DNA of 64,000 nucleotides, from the NCBI GenBank assembly GCA_963720645.1, contig CAVRFX010000022.1, positions 124,001 through 188,000 of the forward strand, read 5' to 3'. Shown one piece after another: positions 1-8,399 of the stretch. Below the pieces are notes generated by a model. The model had not been told where the DNA came from. It did not search any database and saw only the letters and a program-made list of their open reading frames with translations. The stretch comes from RYN-230 sp963720645 (lineage in GTDB: Bacteria > Actinomycetota > Actinomycetes > Streptosporangiales > Streptosporangiaceae). Position numbers and translations under genes: made by a program. How positions within the stretch are numbered: position 1 is the stretch's first letter; every line of letters starts with the position of its first letter.

Positions 1-1
1 G

Positions 2-892
2 GTTAAAGAGGTGCGGCTCCGCGGCCCGATGCCCGCGGGCTCGGCGATGACCGAGGAAACCCGCATCCTCCACCAGCGCACCCTGCGCGAGGCCCGTACC
101 GCGGCGCGGCTCAACCATCCCGCGGTGGTGACCATCTTCGACGTCGTCGAGGCGGACGGCAGCCCGTGGATCGTGATGGAACTGGTCGAGGCGCGGTCCC
201 TGGACCAGGTTCTTACCGAGGATGGGCCGCTGCGCCCTCATCAGGCCGCCGACGTGGGCGCCCGGGTGCTCGGCGCGCTGGCCTGTGCCCACGCGGCCGG
301 CATCCTGCATCGCGACGTGAAGCCGAGCAACGTGCTGCTCGGGCCCGGCAGCCGGGTCGTGCTGACCGACTTCGGCATCGCCACCCTCGAAGGCGACAGC
401 GGGCTGACCCAGGCCGGGATGGTGATGGGAACCCCCGGATTCACGGCGCCGGAACGGATCCGGGGCGATCCGGCCAGCCCGGCCTCTGACCTGTGGTCGC
501 TGGGCGCGACCCTGTACGCCGCGGTGGAGGGGCGGGGGCCGTTCGACGATCGCGGTAACTCGATCGCGATCCTGGCGGCCATCGCCAACTCCGAAGCGCC
601 ACGTCCCCGGGCGGCGGGCCCGTTGCGTCCCGTGATCGAGGCCCTGCTCAACCGCGAGCCGCAGGCCCGCCCGGACGCCGCCACGGTAGGCCGGCTGCTG
701 GCCGCCGCCAGAGCCGCCGGCGGGACGGGCGCGGTCAGTACCGCGGACACCGGCCGGCAGGCCCGCGACGGGGCGGGTGCCCCCATCGCCGGGGACGCAG
801 CAGGCCGGCCACCGGGAGCGCCAACGGGCCTCGCGTTCCCATCCCCCGGGACGCCGGCCGGCCGCACGCCGCGGCAGGCGCCCCGCTGCTGA
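2..892 (+). CDS. Serine/threonine protein kinase, catalytic half (5' cut by window edge)
   Basis: The frame is open to the first base, so the gene starts before the window. The first codons read VKEV, matching the subdomain II motif with the ATP-anchoring Lys, so roughly the first 40 residues (Gly-rich loop) are missing. Also visible are the alpha-C Glu region (REARTAARLNHP), the catalytic loop HRDVKPSN near base 312, DFG (LTDFGIA) near 367 and APE (TAPERI) near 445, all key residues of an active Hanks-type kinase. A Pro/Ala/Gly-rich linker follows and the frame stops at 892. The next frame (913-1815) continues the linker and carries a membrane helix, so the stop is probably a frameshift artefact near the C-run at 838-850 of one PknB-like receptor kinase. 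Confidence 0.85.
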   Translation, partial: VKEVRLRGPMPAGSAMTEETRILHQRTLREARTAARLNHPAVVTIFDVVEADGSPWIVMELVEARSLDQVLTEDGPLRPHQAADVGARVLGALACAHAAGILHRDVKPSNVLLGPGSRVVLTDFGIATLEGDSGLTQAGMVMGTPGFTAPERIRGDPASPASDLWSLGATLYAAVEGRGPFDDRGNSIAILAAIANSEAPRPRAAGPLRPVIEALLNREPQARPDAATVGRLLAAARAAGGTGAVSTADTGRQARDGAGAPIAGDAAGRPPGAPTGLAFPSPGTPAGRTPRQAPRC

Positions 893-912
893 CCGCCCCG
901 CTGGAGCTGGCC

Positions 913-1815
913 ATGGCCGGGCCGGAGACCCAGGACCCGCCCGGTGAGGTGGCCTGGCCCGGGGCTCCCTGGCCCGCCGGCCCGTGGCCGGACCGCGCGC
1001 CGCAGGACGGCCCGTGGCCCGCCAGCCCGCCGCAGGACAGCCCGTGGCCGGACGGACCATCGCCCGACGACCCGTGGGCGGGAACCCCATGGCCGGACAG
1101 CCACCGGGCCGCAACCCCCTGGCCGGGCGGCCCGCCGCCGGGCGGCATCGAGCCGCGCGGCGGGTCACGCGCCGGGCGTCATGGCGCGAGCGGGCCGGGA
1201 GGGCCGCGCGGCCTGGCGGCCGAGCTGGCGGCGATGCTCCCCCGCGGCCGCCGCGGGCTGCTGGCTGTGGCCGGCGCGCTGGCCATCGTGGGCGCGGGCA
1301 TCCTGGCCGGGGTGATCCTGACCCACGGGAGCGGCGGCACCGGCGTCCCGGCCGGGGCGCCGGGCGGGACGGCGACCCGGGCCGGGTCCGCGGCTGGTTT
1401 CACGATGACGGTCCCGGCCGGGTGGCGGACCACGCCGCGGGGAGGCGGTACCGACTTCGTCAGCCCGGCGGGCAACGTGTCGATCCTGGTTACCCACACG
1501 GCCGCGGGCGGCGCGACGGCCCCCGGCCAGGTGCGCCGGCAGCTGGCCCAGGGGCTGCGGCAGGGCCGCTTCCCCGGTTACGAGCCCATCGGCGGGCGGC
1601 CCTTCATCTTCCAGGGTGGGAGCGGGGTGGCCTGGCAGTTCACCTGGCAGCCCGCCCGGGCAGGACGGATGGAGGTGCTGGACATCGCGTTCCGGATCAG
1701 CACCCCGGCTGGCCGCCAGGCCTACCATGTGCGGGAATCGGCGCCCGAGGCCGCGTGGGCGGCCAACCAGCCCGTGTTCCGCAGCGCGCTGAGCACGTTC
1801 CGGCCCCGGTCATAA
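913..1815 (+). CDS. Membrane and extracellular half of the split Ser/Thr kinase
   Basis: This frame is one register away from the kinase domain and is open upstream of 913, where it already reads Pro/Ala-rich linker (from about 841). Residues 1-90 are a Trp/Pro repeat linker (PWPD, PWPA units). A single hydrophobic helix (GLLAVAGALAIVGAGILAG) lies around residues 114-132. The roughly 150-residue C-terminal domain starts FTMTVPAGW and resembles the small extracellular domains that follow actinobacterial kinases; I cannot name its family. Read with the upstream frame it gives the usual order kinase, linker, one TM helix, outside domain. It could be a separate membrane protein, but no convincing ribosome site precedes 913. 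Confidence 0.6.
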   Translation: MAGPETQDPPGEVAWPGAPWPAGPWPDRAPQDGPWPASPPQDSPWPDGPSPDDPWAGTPWPDSHRAATPWPGGPPPGGIEPRGGSRAGRHGASGPGGPRGLAAELAAMLPRGRRGLLAVAGALAIVGAGILAGVILTHGSGGTGVPAGAPGGTATRAGSAAGFTMTVPAGWRTTPRGGGTDFVSPAGNVSILVTHTAAGGATAPGQVRRQLAQGLRQGRFPGYEPIGGRPFIFQGGSGVAWQFTWQPARAGRMEVLDIAFRISTPAGRQAYHVRESAPEAAWAANQPVFRSALSTFRPRS

Positions 1816-1825
1816 CGCTGCTGGC

Positions 1826-1844
1826 CCGGGGGACGACCCCCCGG
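1826..1844. terminator. Hairpin between convergent genes
   Basis: CCGGGGG (1826-1832) pairs with CCCCCGG (1838-1844) across a 5-base loop. It sits between the stops of the kinase (1815, +) and the transglycosylase (1879, -), so it can serve both strands. No U-tract, which is common in actinomycetes. Confidence 0.55.
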
Positions 1845-1878
1845 AACCTCCGCACGCCCCGCCTCGCCGGTGCGCGGG

Positions 1879-2664
1879 TCAGTAACCCATGTAGGACCCG
1901 CCGTGCCGCACCGCCACGACCCCCGGGATGTTGTTCATGGAGCCGTACCGGCTGATCGCGTACCGGAAGGCCGCGATCATGTTGTCCACCGGGTTCCAGA
2001 TGTTGTGGTGCGCGGGCAGCGCGTAGGCGTGGAACGTCGGCCCGATCACCTGGGCGATACCCTCGGATGGGTGGCCCGCCGCCGCGTTGGAGTCCCAGCC
2101 GTTATACGCGTGCGGGTTCGCGCCTGACTCGTGCTGTACCACGATGTAGGCCGCGCCCGTGCTGAGCCGCGCGCGGGATACCCCGTGCTGCTCCAGGGCG
2201 TGCTCGGCGGAGCAGATCCACCAGTGCAACGTGGACGACGCGCATGGCCCGGTATGCCGGGCCTGGTGCGCGGCGTGGTGCACCTTCCTGGCGGAGCTGT
2301 CCAGGTGGGCGTGGTCCACCGCCCGTGCGCCGGAGGCGTGCTGGCCGGAGGCCAGGATGGCCCGGCCGCTGGCGCTCACGACGGAGAGGCCGCCCGCCAG
2401 ATGCAAGGAGGCATGGCCAGCCGCGCCCGCTGGCGTGTCACTCCCGTGGCCCGGGGCGATCCCCGCGGCCGGGAGGGCGCTGGTGCTGCCCTGCGCGGTC
2501 AGGGCCGTTCCGAAGGCATCGGGCGCGCCCGGGCCTGGATTAGCGGTGGCGGCCCCTATGGCGACCAGTACAGCCGCCGCGACGGCCGATCCTGCGATCG
2601 CGGACGTGAGACGGGTGGGCTTCCGGTTGAAGTGATGAGACGTGAATGTCCTGGGGATGGACAA
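1879..2664 (-). CDS. Secreted lytic-transglycosylase-like (SLT/Rpf-type) protein
   Basis: A 261-residue exported protein. The start is TTG at 2664-2662, supported by GAAGG six bases upstream. Residues 15-45 (TRLTSAIAGSAVAAAVLVAIGAA core) form a signal peptide or anchor. A low-complexity Ala/Gly/His stretch follows, and the C-terminal 100 residues form a goose-lysozyme/SLT-like fold: HESGANPHAYNGWD holds the candidate catalytic Glu, then GIAQVIGPTF, NPVDNMIAAFRYAISRYG. Such domains cleave the peptidoglycan glycan strand or bind LysM-less wall sites. It lies head-to-tail with the next transglycosylase (3187-3861) and shares with it a TTG start and a CRP-like site upstream. The family is clear; the substrate is inferred. 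Confidence 0.8.
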   Translation of the reverse strand: MSIPRTFTSHHFNRKPTRLTSAIAGSAVAAAVLVAIGAATANPGPGAPDAFGTALTAQGSTSALPAAGIAPGHGSDTPAGAAGHASLHLAGGLSVVSASGRAILASGQHASGARAVDHAHLDSSARKVHHAAHQARHTGPCASSTLHWWICSAEHALEQHGVSRARLSTGAAYIVVQHESGANPHAYNGWDSNAAAGHPSEGIAQVIGPTFHAYALPAHHNIWNPVDNMIAAFRYAISRYGSMNNIPGVVAVRHGGSYMGY

Positions 2665-2894
2665 GGTTGACCTTCGATCGGGCGCACCGTGTGCGCTCGG
2701 CTTTCACCCGGGGGGGCACTGCGGATCACAGCAGGGGTGCTGGGGGGCCACAGCGGCGTGCAGACGTGCCGCGGGTCAGGGCGGCGGGTTGCGGGGGGAG
2801 CAACCATCAAGCACGCCCGGGTGCTTCCGACCACCCACGATGCCCAATACGGGCAATATGCTCTGCCCGAAACCCCAAAAAGAAAGCTATGACC

Positions 2895-2911
2895 TGAGAC
2901 ACACTGTCTCA
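2895..2911. promoter_or_regulatory. Inverted repeat TGAGACA-N3-TGTCTCA
   Basis: Perfect 7-bp arms with a 3-base spacer, 230 bp upstream of the transglycosylase TTG start. It could be an operator or a small hairpin in the leader RNA; the binding protein is unknown. Confidence 0.35.
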
Positions 2912-2989
2912 TCGAGAGATCGAACCTAGAATCGATTTACCTGCTCTAACAGCAAGATCCTGACCTTCAGTTGACGTCCGGGCCAGCTC

Positions 2990-3005
2990 TGTGATTCACG
3001 TCACG
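2990..3005. promoter_or_regulatory. CRP/GlxR-like binding site
   Basis: TGTGATTCACGTCACG matches the CRP consensus TGTGA-N6-TCACA at 9 of 10 positions. Centre is about 333 bp upstream of the 2664 start. CRP-type regulators control resuscitation-promoting-factor genes in mycobacteria and corynebacteria, which fits a wall-hydrolase target. Confidence 0.5.
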
Positions 3006-3186
3006 AAATGACGATTCGCACATGTCGAACTACTTTAAGTAGATGATTTTGGTTACTCGTGCGAGAGAGGCAGACCAGAACGAAGGGCAGCAATTGAACG
3101 CTAAGTAGTGCTCAATACACACTACGTAAAGCCGTGTGACCGGAGACGGAAAGCGCGCGCGGAAAGCGGAGCTAACTCTGAGTTAC

Positions 3187-3861
3187 TCAGTAATAACCGT
3201 GCGCCTGCCAGAACGACCACGCACTGCAGGGGTCGCCATAGCGGGACTGGATATAACCCAGTCCCCACTTGATCTGGGTGGCTGGATTCGTCATCCAGTC
3301 CGCGCCCGCGGTGGCCATCTTGCTCCCGGGCAGGGCCTGAGGAATGCCGTAAGCGCCGCTGGCATTCTCGGCGTTGTACCGCCAGCCGCTCTCCCGGGTG
3401 TAGATGTTGTTCAGGCAGCTGAAGTACGTGCTGGGGCTCCAGCCGAACGACGAGAGCATGTTGTACGCGATGCTCTGCGCCGTACCCGGGTCAGGCGGCG
3501 CTGCCGCGACCCCTGCCGTGGTGCCACCGCCCGCGCCTCCCGAGGTTCCCCCGGCCCCCTGGAGGGGCTGTGCGGCGACCTTGGGGGCGCCGATGAGGTG
3601 CATGCTGTGCGACGCGGCGGACAGGACGATCATCTGCTGACGCTGCTGCTCGAGCACGGCCACGGCCTGGCTGCTGGACACGGCCGCGGCGGCGATGGCC
3701 GCCCCGGAATCAGGCACATTGCCAGGCCGCACAACCACCAGGTAACCAGCAATGGCGATTCCGGTGACCGCGGTAACCGCGGTGGCGGTGACGGGCATCA
3801 AAACGCCATTACGGCGTGCCGCCCGTCGTTTTCCGGGGCTTCGCCTCCGGTGCTCTGACAA
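3187..3861 (-). CDS. Aggregation-promoting-factor/SLT-type lytic transglycosylase, exported
   Basis: A 224-residue protein. I place the start at TTG 3861-3859 because GGAAGG lies 6 bases upstream; the open frame extends to 4083 but that part is Arg-rich and unlike a protein. An N-terminal helix (VTATAVTAVTGIAIAGYLVVV) acts as signal or anchor, followed by a short coiled Gln-rich stretch and a Gly/Ala linker. The C-terminal 75 residues are typical of the family: IYTRESGW with the catalytic Glu, GAYGIPQALPGSKM, WGLGYIQSRYGDPCSAW, ending HGYY. A Cys pair may form a disulphide. It acts on peptidoglycan outside the membrane. Tandem with the 1879-2664 gene. Confidence 0.85.
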   Translation of the reverse strand: MSEHRRRSPGKRRAARRNGVLMPVTATAVTAVTGIAIAGYLVVVRPGNVPDSGAAIAAAAVSSSQAVAVLEQQRQQMIVLSAASHSMHLIGAPKVAAQPLQGAGGTSGGAGGGTTAGVAAAPPDPGTAQSIAYNMLSSFGWSPSTYFSCLNNIYTRESGWRYNAENASGAYGIPQALPGSKMATAGADWMTNPATQIKWGLGYIQSRYGDPCSAWSFWQAHGYY

Positions 3862-4090
3862 GGCTGTCCTTCCGTGGGCCGAACTCCGGGGCGAGACACC
3901 CTGGAGCAGACCGCTGCGCCTGCGGGCAGCGCATGGTCCAGTTCTTCTGCCAATACCAGCCGCAAAAACTAAGTCACCAAGAACGTGCGTGGCGGAAGCC
4001 CTTGAACCATCGGCGCTACCTTGCCAGAGGCGAGGGAGGGGTCTGCAACCGCTTCCGCTGAAAAAGTTGTGACGGCTGGGCAACCAGCAA

Positions 4091-4106
4091 TGTGGGGTAG
4101 ATCACA
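4091..4106. promoter_or_regulatory. CRP/GlxR-like binding site
   Basis: TGTGGGGTAGATCACA matches TGTGA-N6-TCACA at 9 of 10 positions, about 237 bp upstream of the TTG start at 3861. It is the second such site in the window, also before a transglycosylase gene. Confidence 0.5.
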
Positions 4107-4233
4107 AATTGACAACACGTACCGTAACAATTACCTGCTGTAAGGGAAGGGCAAGCTGTGGTCACCGCCTTCGCCGCCGCCCCGGGACACGACACGCGGG
4201 TGTCGTCCCGGAAGCGCGGGTTCCCTGCCGTTT

Positions 4234-4259
4234 GCCCCGCCCGCCCTGCGAGGCGGGGC
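4234..4259 (-). terminator. Hairpin after the secreted protein gene
   Basis: GCCCCGCC (4234-4241) pairs perfectly with GGCGGGGC (4252-4259) over a 10-base loop, 90 bp past the stop at 4349. Confidence 0.55.
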
Positions 4260-4348
4260 GGCCCCAGTCGGGCCACCCCGCCTCGGCGTGACGAGCGGTC
4301 GCACCTAGCCCTCCAGGCAGGCTGGCTGCCGGCCGCCAGGGGTTTCGG

Positions 4349-5908
4349 TCACATGTGGGCGGGGTTCTGGCCGCGCTTGGGCTTGGCCAGGGCCACCGGG
4401 TTGGCCGGGCCTGCCGGGCCCGTCATCGAGGTGGCCGCCTGCTGGGTGGCGTTGATAGCCGCCGCGGTGGCCGCGCCGTTCCCGTCGAGGGTGACCGTCA
4501 CCGGGTTCGTCAGCCCGAAGCTCTGGCAGTTGAGGTTGGTGAAGGACATGTTCAGCCGGTTGGCCAGGAAGGTGAACAGGTTGCTGCCCACCGCCGGGAC
4601 CGGCGAGGTGCCGGTGGCCAGCAGCGTCTGGTTGTGCTGCAGGAACAGGCTCTGCACGTTGACCATGTTCTGGCAGTAGGCGGCGGGGGTGTCCGCGGTC
4701 TGCGCCCTCATGATCACCGGCTGGTCCACGCTGGTCCGGTACCGGTTGGTCTTCTGCTGGCTGAACGCCCCGTTGACCAGCGTCATCGGGTCGTTCTCCG
4801 GCACCAGCGCGGTCGGGGCCGCCTGGTCTCTGGCCGCGAACAGCTCGTCCAGCGCCTGGGACGTGCCCGGCGTGCCCGCGTTGGTCAGGTCCGGTGCGGT
4901 GAACGGGGTGCAGCCCATCGTCGGGTCCAGGAACGCGTTCAGCAGCGCGTTGTCACTGCCGTTGTTGATCGTCGTGGCCCCGGCCAGCGCCGCGGTGTTC
5001 GCCGCGTTGTCCTGAGCCGTCTGCCCGTTCGCGTTGAGCAGGTACTGCGTGGTGACGTTGTCGCTCTGGTCCTGGTCGATCATCGTGAAGCTGCGCGTGG
5101 TCGGGCACGTGACGCCAGCGGCCTTGGTGGCTGTCCCCAGGGCCGGGATCGTGGTCAGGCCACCCGCGATGTCCTTGTTGGCCGCGGCGAAGAACGCCAC
5201 GCCGTTACAGAACGACACCTGGCCGAAGATCGAGCCGGCGAGGCCGTTGACGCACTTTGCGCCGCCCAGGGTTGCTCCCGTGGCGCCCTTCAGGGTCAGG
5301 TTGGCGCCGTTGAAGCCGAAGTCGATGGTGACCACCGCACCCGCGGGGAGCGTGGGTACCACCGGGGCGGCCGCGGGCTGGGTGCCCTGGGTGATGACCA
5401 GCGGCTCATAGGTGCTGAGCGCGCCGGTGGCCGGGTCCAGGATCGTGGCCTGGGCGAACGCCCCCAGATTGGCGAAGTTGGCCATGGTGCAGCCAGACGC
5501 CTGCGGGGACATACCGTTGGGTCCGGTGAGCTGATACGGCGTGCCCAGGCCCTGGGCGGTCAGCGGGCTCGCCGGCACGATGAGCACACAGCTCACGTTG
5601 GCCGCCGCCGCAGCCGCAGCCGCAGCCGCGGGGGCCGCTGTCGCCGTGGCGCTCGCCGGCGCGCTGGCCGTGGCCACCGGGCTGGCCGTGGCCACCGGGC
5701 TGGCCGTGGCACTCGCCGTCGGGGTGGCGGACGGCGTGGCCGCCGCTGCCCCGGCACCCTGGGCCGAGAGCTTCAGGCTGGCGTTCCCCTGGCCGACGAC
5801 GTGCAGACCGAGGACCAGGCCGACCGCCATCGTGATGACCAGGGGGACCGCGATCAGCATGATCCGGCTCCTCGGCGCGCCCGATGGGGACCAATGCCCG
5901 CTGCGCAT
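4349..5908 (-). CDS. Secreted Cys-rich protein of unknown function, paralogue A
   Basis: A 519-residue protein. The start is ATG 5908-5906, chosen because GAGGTGG lies 5-11 bases upstream. Residues 13-35 form a signal/anchor helix (IMLIAVPLVITMAVGLVLGL), then a 70-residue Ala/Thr/Ser/Pro wall-spanning-like linker, then a folded part of about 400 residues. That part has eight Cys (VSC, SGC, KC, SFC, GVTC, MGC, AYC, LNC), all conserved in paralogue B (6642-8399), which suggests four disulphides outside the cell. Conserved phrases are TPYQLTGPNGM, SIFGQVSFCNG and IDQDQSDNVTTQYLL. I do not recognise a named family. Its 3' coding region is almost identical to that of paralogue B over 171 bp. Confidence 0.75.
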   Translation of the reverse strand: MRSGHWSPSGAPRSRIMLIAVPLVITMAVGLVLGLHVVGQGNASLKLSAQGAGAAAATPSATPTASATASPVATASPVATASAPASATATAAPAAAAAAAAAANVSCVLIVPASPLTAQGLGTPYQLTGPNGMSPQASGCTMANFANLGAFAQATILDPATGALSTYEPLVITQGTQPAAAPVVPTLPAGAVVTIDFGFNGANLTLKGATGATLGGAKCVNGLAGSIFGQVSFCNGVAFFAAANKDIAGGLTTIPALGTATKAAGVTCPTTRSFTMIDQDQSDNVTTQYLLNANGQTAQDNAANTAALAGATTINNGSDNALLNAFLDPTMGCTPFTAPDLTNAGTPGTSQALDELFAARDQAAPTALVPENDPMTLVNGAFSQQKTNRYRTSVDQPVIMRAQTADTPAAYCQNMVNVQSLFLQHNQTLLATGTSPVPAVGSNLFTFLANRLNMSFTNLNCQSFGLTNPVTVTLDGNGAATAAAINATQQAATSMTGPAGPANPVALAKPKRGQNPAHM

Positions 5909-5992
5909 TAAATCCACCTCCATGCCGCTGTTAACGCTCTCAGAAGGCCAACGTAGACGACTGGCATCCGGTCAAGGAGGAAGATTTAGAAG

Positions 5993-6011
5993 TGGTGCAC
6001 TTAAGGCACCA
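5993..6011. promoter_or_regulatory. Palindrome TGGTGC-N7-GCACCA
   Basis: Perfect 6-bp arms around ACTTAAG, 85-103 bp upstream of the start of paralogue A. Candidate operator; no binding protein can be assigned. Confidence 0.35.
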
Positions 6012-6535
6012 GCAGGCTCGCCAGCGCAAGTCTTGCGTAATTCTTACGTCGCAGGTAATTGGCTTTTCCTGGTCGGCGCTGTGACCGTGAGCGAGCAGGC
6101 TACGACGATTCGCCACGAGCTGCGGGCGTCCGCAACACCCTGGGCTGGGCCACCACCGTCCCGCCTGGCGGCCTGGCCTGGCCTGTCGCATCGCGCGGAC
6201 CCGGGCGGTGGCGGCGGCGAGCGGTTCCGGTGCGCTGGCCGCTCCCGCCGGCCTGGATCCCCGCCACCGCCCGGCTTCCCGCCTGTCATGCCCGCTGATA
6301 TTCCCGCCAGAGCCTTCCGTGCCCAGCTATTGCCTGCCGGTCATTCACGGCATTTATCATCTGGCGAGACCATTACATTTTCACGTGAATGTTCGTGCCG
6401 CCGGCGATTCAGCGCGAATGGGCGGCCTGGATCCCCCTGGCCACGGCGAGCGCCTCGTCGATGGGGACCGCGAAACCGGTGTGGTGCAGTCCGCTCCCCG
6501 TTCTCGTCCTGCATCGCCATCTCCGCACAGGCAAG

Positions 6536-6570
6536 TGCGGTGGCCTCCAGGGCATCTGGAGGCCACCGCA
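6536..6570 (-). terminator. 15-bp perfect stem-loop after paralogue B
   Basis: TGCGGTGGCCTCCAG (6536-6550) and its exact reverse complement (6556-6570) flank a 5-base loop GGCAT, about 70 bp past the stop at 6642. A very stable terminator-type hairpin without a U-tract. Confidence 0.75.
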
Positions 6571-6641
6571 CCCGGGGATCTACCCGACTATCAGGGTGGG
6601 ACAGTTACATCCCGGACGGGTTCATCAGGTGGTGGCGGCGG

Positions 6642-8399
6642 TTACGGCCGATCCGATGCCGGTGCCGGCATGGTGGTGCCGGTCATGCCGGTGCCCGCCG
6701 GAGTCCCGGCCGTCGCCTTCTGCTGGGTGACGTTCAGCGTCGCGGCGGTGGCCGCGCCGTTCCCGTCGAGGGTGACCGTCACCGGGTTCGTCAGCCCGAA
6801 GTTCTGGCAGTTGAGGTTGGTGAAGGACATGTTCAGCCGGTTGGCCAGGAAGGTGAACAGGTTGCTGCCCACCGCCGGGACCGGCGAGGTGCCGGTGGCC
6901 AGCAGCGTCTGGTTGGCGTTCAGGAACGCCGTCTGCACGTTGACCATGTTCTGGCAGTAGTTCGCCGGGCTGTCGGCCGCGTCGTTGGCCGCGGAGACCG
7001 GCGGCTGGCCGACATTGGAACGGTAGAGGTTGGTCTTGGTCACGCTGAACGCGTTGTTGACCAAGGTCATCTCGTCGTTCTCGGGAACCAGCGCGATCGG
7101 CGCGGTCTGGTTCTTGGCCGCGGACAGCTCGTCCAGGGCCTGCGAGGTCCCCTGCGTGCCAGCCTGCGACAGGTCAGGCGCGGTGAACGGGGTGCAGCCC
7201 AGCGTCGGGTCCAGGAACGCGTCCAGCAGCGCGTTGTCACTGCCGTTGTTGATCGTCGTGGCCCCGGTCAGCGCCGTCTGGTTAGCCGCGTTGAACTGCG
7301 CGGTCTGCCCGCTGGCGGTGAGCAGGTACTGCGTGGTCACGTTGTCGCTCTGGTCCTGGTCGATCATGTTGAAGTTCCGGGTCGTGGGACAGGCCACTCC
7401 GGCTGCCTTCGTGGCCATGCCCGTCGCGGGAACGACCAGGCTTCCAGCCGCCTCGGCCCGCTGCGCGGCCCGGAAGAACCGGGTGCCGTTGCAGAAGGAC
7501 ACCTGGCCGAAGATGGACCCGCCCAGCCCGTTCACGCAACGGCCCTGGGCCAGTGCGGTGCCGGTGGCGCCGACCTGGGTCAGGTTGGTGCCGTTGAAGC
7601 CGAAGTCGACGGTGACGACGGCACCCGCGGGCAGCGTCGGCACCACGGGCTTGGCCGCAGGCTGGGTGCCCTGGGTGATGACCAGCGGCTCGTAGACCGA
7701 CAGCGCGCCGGTCGCGGGGTTGAGGATCGTCGCCTGGACGAACGCCCCGAGGTTGCCGAAGTTGGCCATGGTGCAGCCGGACGCCTGCGGGGTCATCCCG
7801 TTCGGGCCGGTCAGCTGGTACGGCGTGGACAGGCCCTGCGCGGACAGCGGGTTCGCCGGCACGATGATGTCGCAGGACACGTTGGCTGCCGCGGCGGCGG
7901 GTGCGGTGGCCGTCGGCGCGGCGGTGGCCGCCGCGGTCCCCGTGGCGGTCGGGCAGATCGTCGGCGTGGCTGCCGCCGTCGCCGCAGCGGTGGCCGCCGT
8001 GGTCGCCGCGGCGGTGGCCGCCGTGGTCGCCGCGGCGGTGGCCGCCGTGGTCGCCGCGGCGGTGGCCGCCGTGGTCGCCGCAGCGGTGGCCGGGGCGGTC
8101 GCGGCCGGCGCGGCCGCGGTCCCGCTCGGCGTGGGCGCCACGGTCGCGGCGGCGCTGGCCGGCGCGGCTGCGGCCGCCGCGGTGGTCCCGGTCGCTGTGC
8201 TGGCCGCCGACGGCGTGGCGCAGGATCCGGCCACATTGGCAGCGTTGCTAGCGCCGAACACGCTGCCCATGTTCGGAATCAGCAACGCCCCGCCGACCCC
8301 GCCCACCACGGCCACGGCCCCGACTATCGCAAGGAGCCGGGTCCGTGACCGCGGCTCAAACTTGCGATCATGGCTAAAGACTCTTCTTCGGTACGACAC
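6642..8399 (-). CDS. Secreted Cys-rich protein of unknown function, paralogue B
   Basis: About 585 residues from GTG 8399, which follows AAAGGGA by 9 bases; an in-frame GTG at 8441 lacks a ribosome site. The helix LLAIVGAVAVVGGVGGALLI serves as signal or anchor. The next 130 residues are Ala/Thr-rich and contain a DNA-level 24-bp tandem repeat (TAAATTAA-like peptide units) and two extra Cys. The folded region matches paralogue A along its length with all eight Cys kept. The tandem order and shared 3' sequence point to duplication followed by gene conversion. Probable surface or secreted structural protein; the function is unknown. Confidence 0.75.
   Translation of the reverse strand: MSYRRRVFSHDRKFEPRSRTRLLAIVGAVAVVGGVGGALLIPNMGSVFGASNAANVAGSCATPSAASTATGTTAAAAAAPASAAATVAPTPSGTAAAPAATAPATAAATTAATAAATTAATAAATTAATAAATTAATAAATAAATPTICPTATGTAAATAAPTATAPAAAAANVSCDIIVPANPLSAQGLSTPYQLTGPNGMTPQASGCTMANFGNLGAFVQATILNPATGALSVYEPLVITQGTQPAAKPVVPTLPAGAVVTVDFGFNGTNLTQVGATGTALAQGRCVNGLGGSIFGQVSFCNGTRFFRAAQRAEAAGSLVVPATGMATKAAGVACPTTRNFNMIDQDQSDNVTTQYLLTASGQTAQFNAANQTALTGATTINNGSDNALLDAFLDPTLGCTPFTAPDLSQAGTQGTSQALDELSAAKNQTAPIALVPENDEMTLVNNAFSVTKTNLYRSNVGQPPVSAANDAADSPANYCQNMVNVQTAFLNANQTLLATGTSPVPAVGSNLFTFLANRLNMSFTNLNCQNFGLTNPVTVTLDGNGAATAATLNVTQQKATAGTPAGTGMTGTTMPAPASDRP
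7985..8092. repeat. 24-bp tandem repeat, four copies, inside paralogue B
   Basis: Unit GCGGTGGCCGCCGTGGTCGC plus CGCG, repeated about four times in frame; it encodes the Ala/Thr linker. Copy number could vary between strains. Confidence 0.75.

Larger units (their letters stand above)
2665..3186. other. 522-bp upstream region of the transglycosylase gene
   Basis: Non-coding and clearly more A+T-rich from about 2820 to 3130 than its surroundings. It holds a CRP-like site (2990-3005), an inverted repeat TGAGACA-N3-TGTCTCA (2895-2911), and A/T-rich promoter-like sequence near 3030-3060. I looked for a c-di-AMP (ydaO) riboswitch, often found before actinobacterial rpf-like genes, and could not recognise its conserved blocks. 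Confidence 0.5.
3862..4348. other. 487-bp spacer between the transglycosylase and the first secreted paralogue
   Basis: Holds the CRP-like site at 4091-4106, upstream of the leftward transglycosylase, and a hairpin at 4234-4259 just downstream of the next leftward gene. No gene is convincing here. Confidence 0.5.
5909..6641. other. 733-bp spacer between the secreted paralogues
   Basis: Holds the promoter region of paralogue A with a palindrome at 5993-6011, and the strong terminator of paralogue B at 6536-6570. The rest (about 6050-6530) contains no convincing gene on either strand; open frames there are Arg/Pro-rich shadows. Confidence 0.5.

Noticed and set aside
2665..4348. c-di-AMP (ydaO-type) riboswitch before the wall-hydrolase genes
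   Set aside because: Often found before actinobacterial rpf-like genes, but the conserved blocks could not be recognised in either leader.
7985..8092. Possible CRISPR-like array
   Set aside because: The repeat is contiguous, without spacers, in frame, and codes a low-complexity peptide linker.
5541..8348. A 935-codon open frame on the plus strand
   Set aside because: Antisense to the two secreted paralogues, with Arg/Gly-rich low complexity; the minus-strand genes have signal sequences, ribosome sites and conserved Cys.
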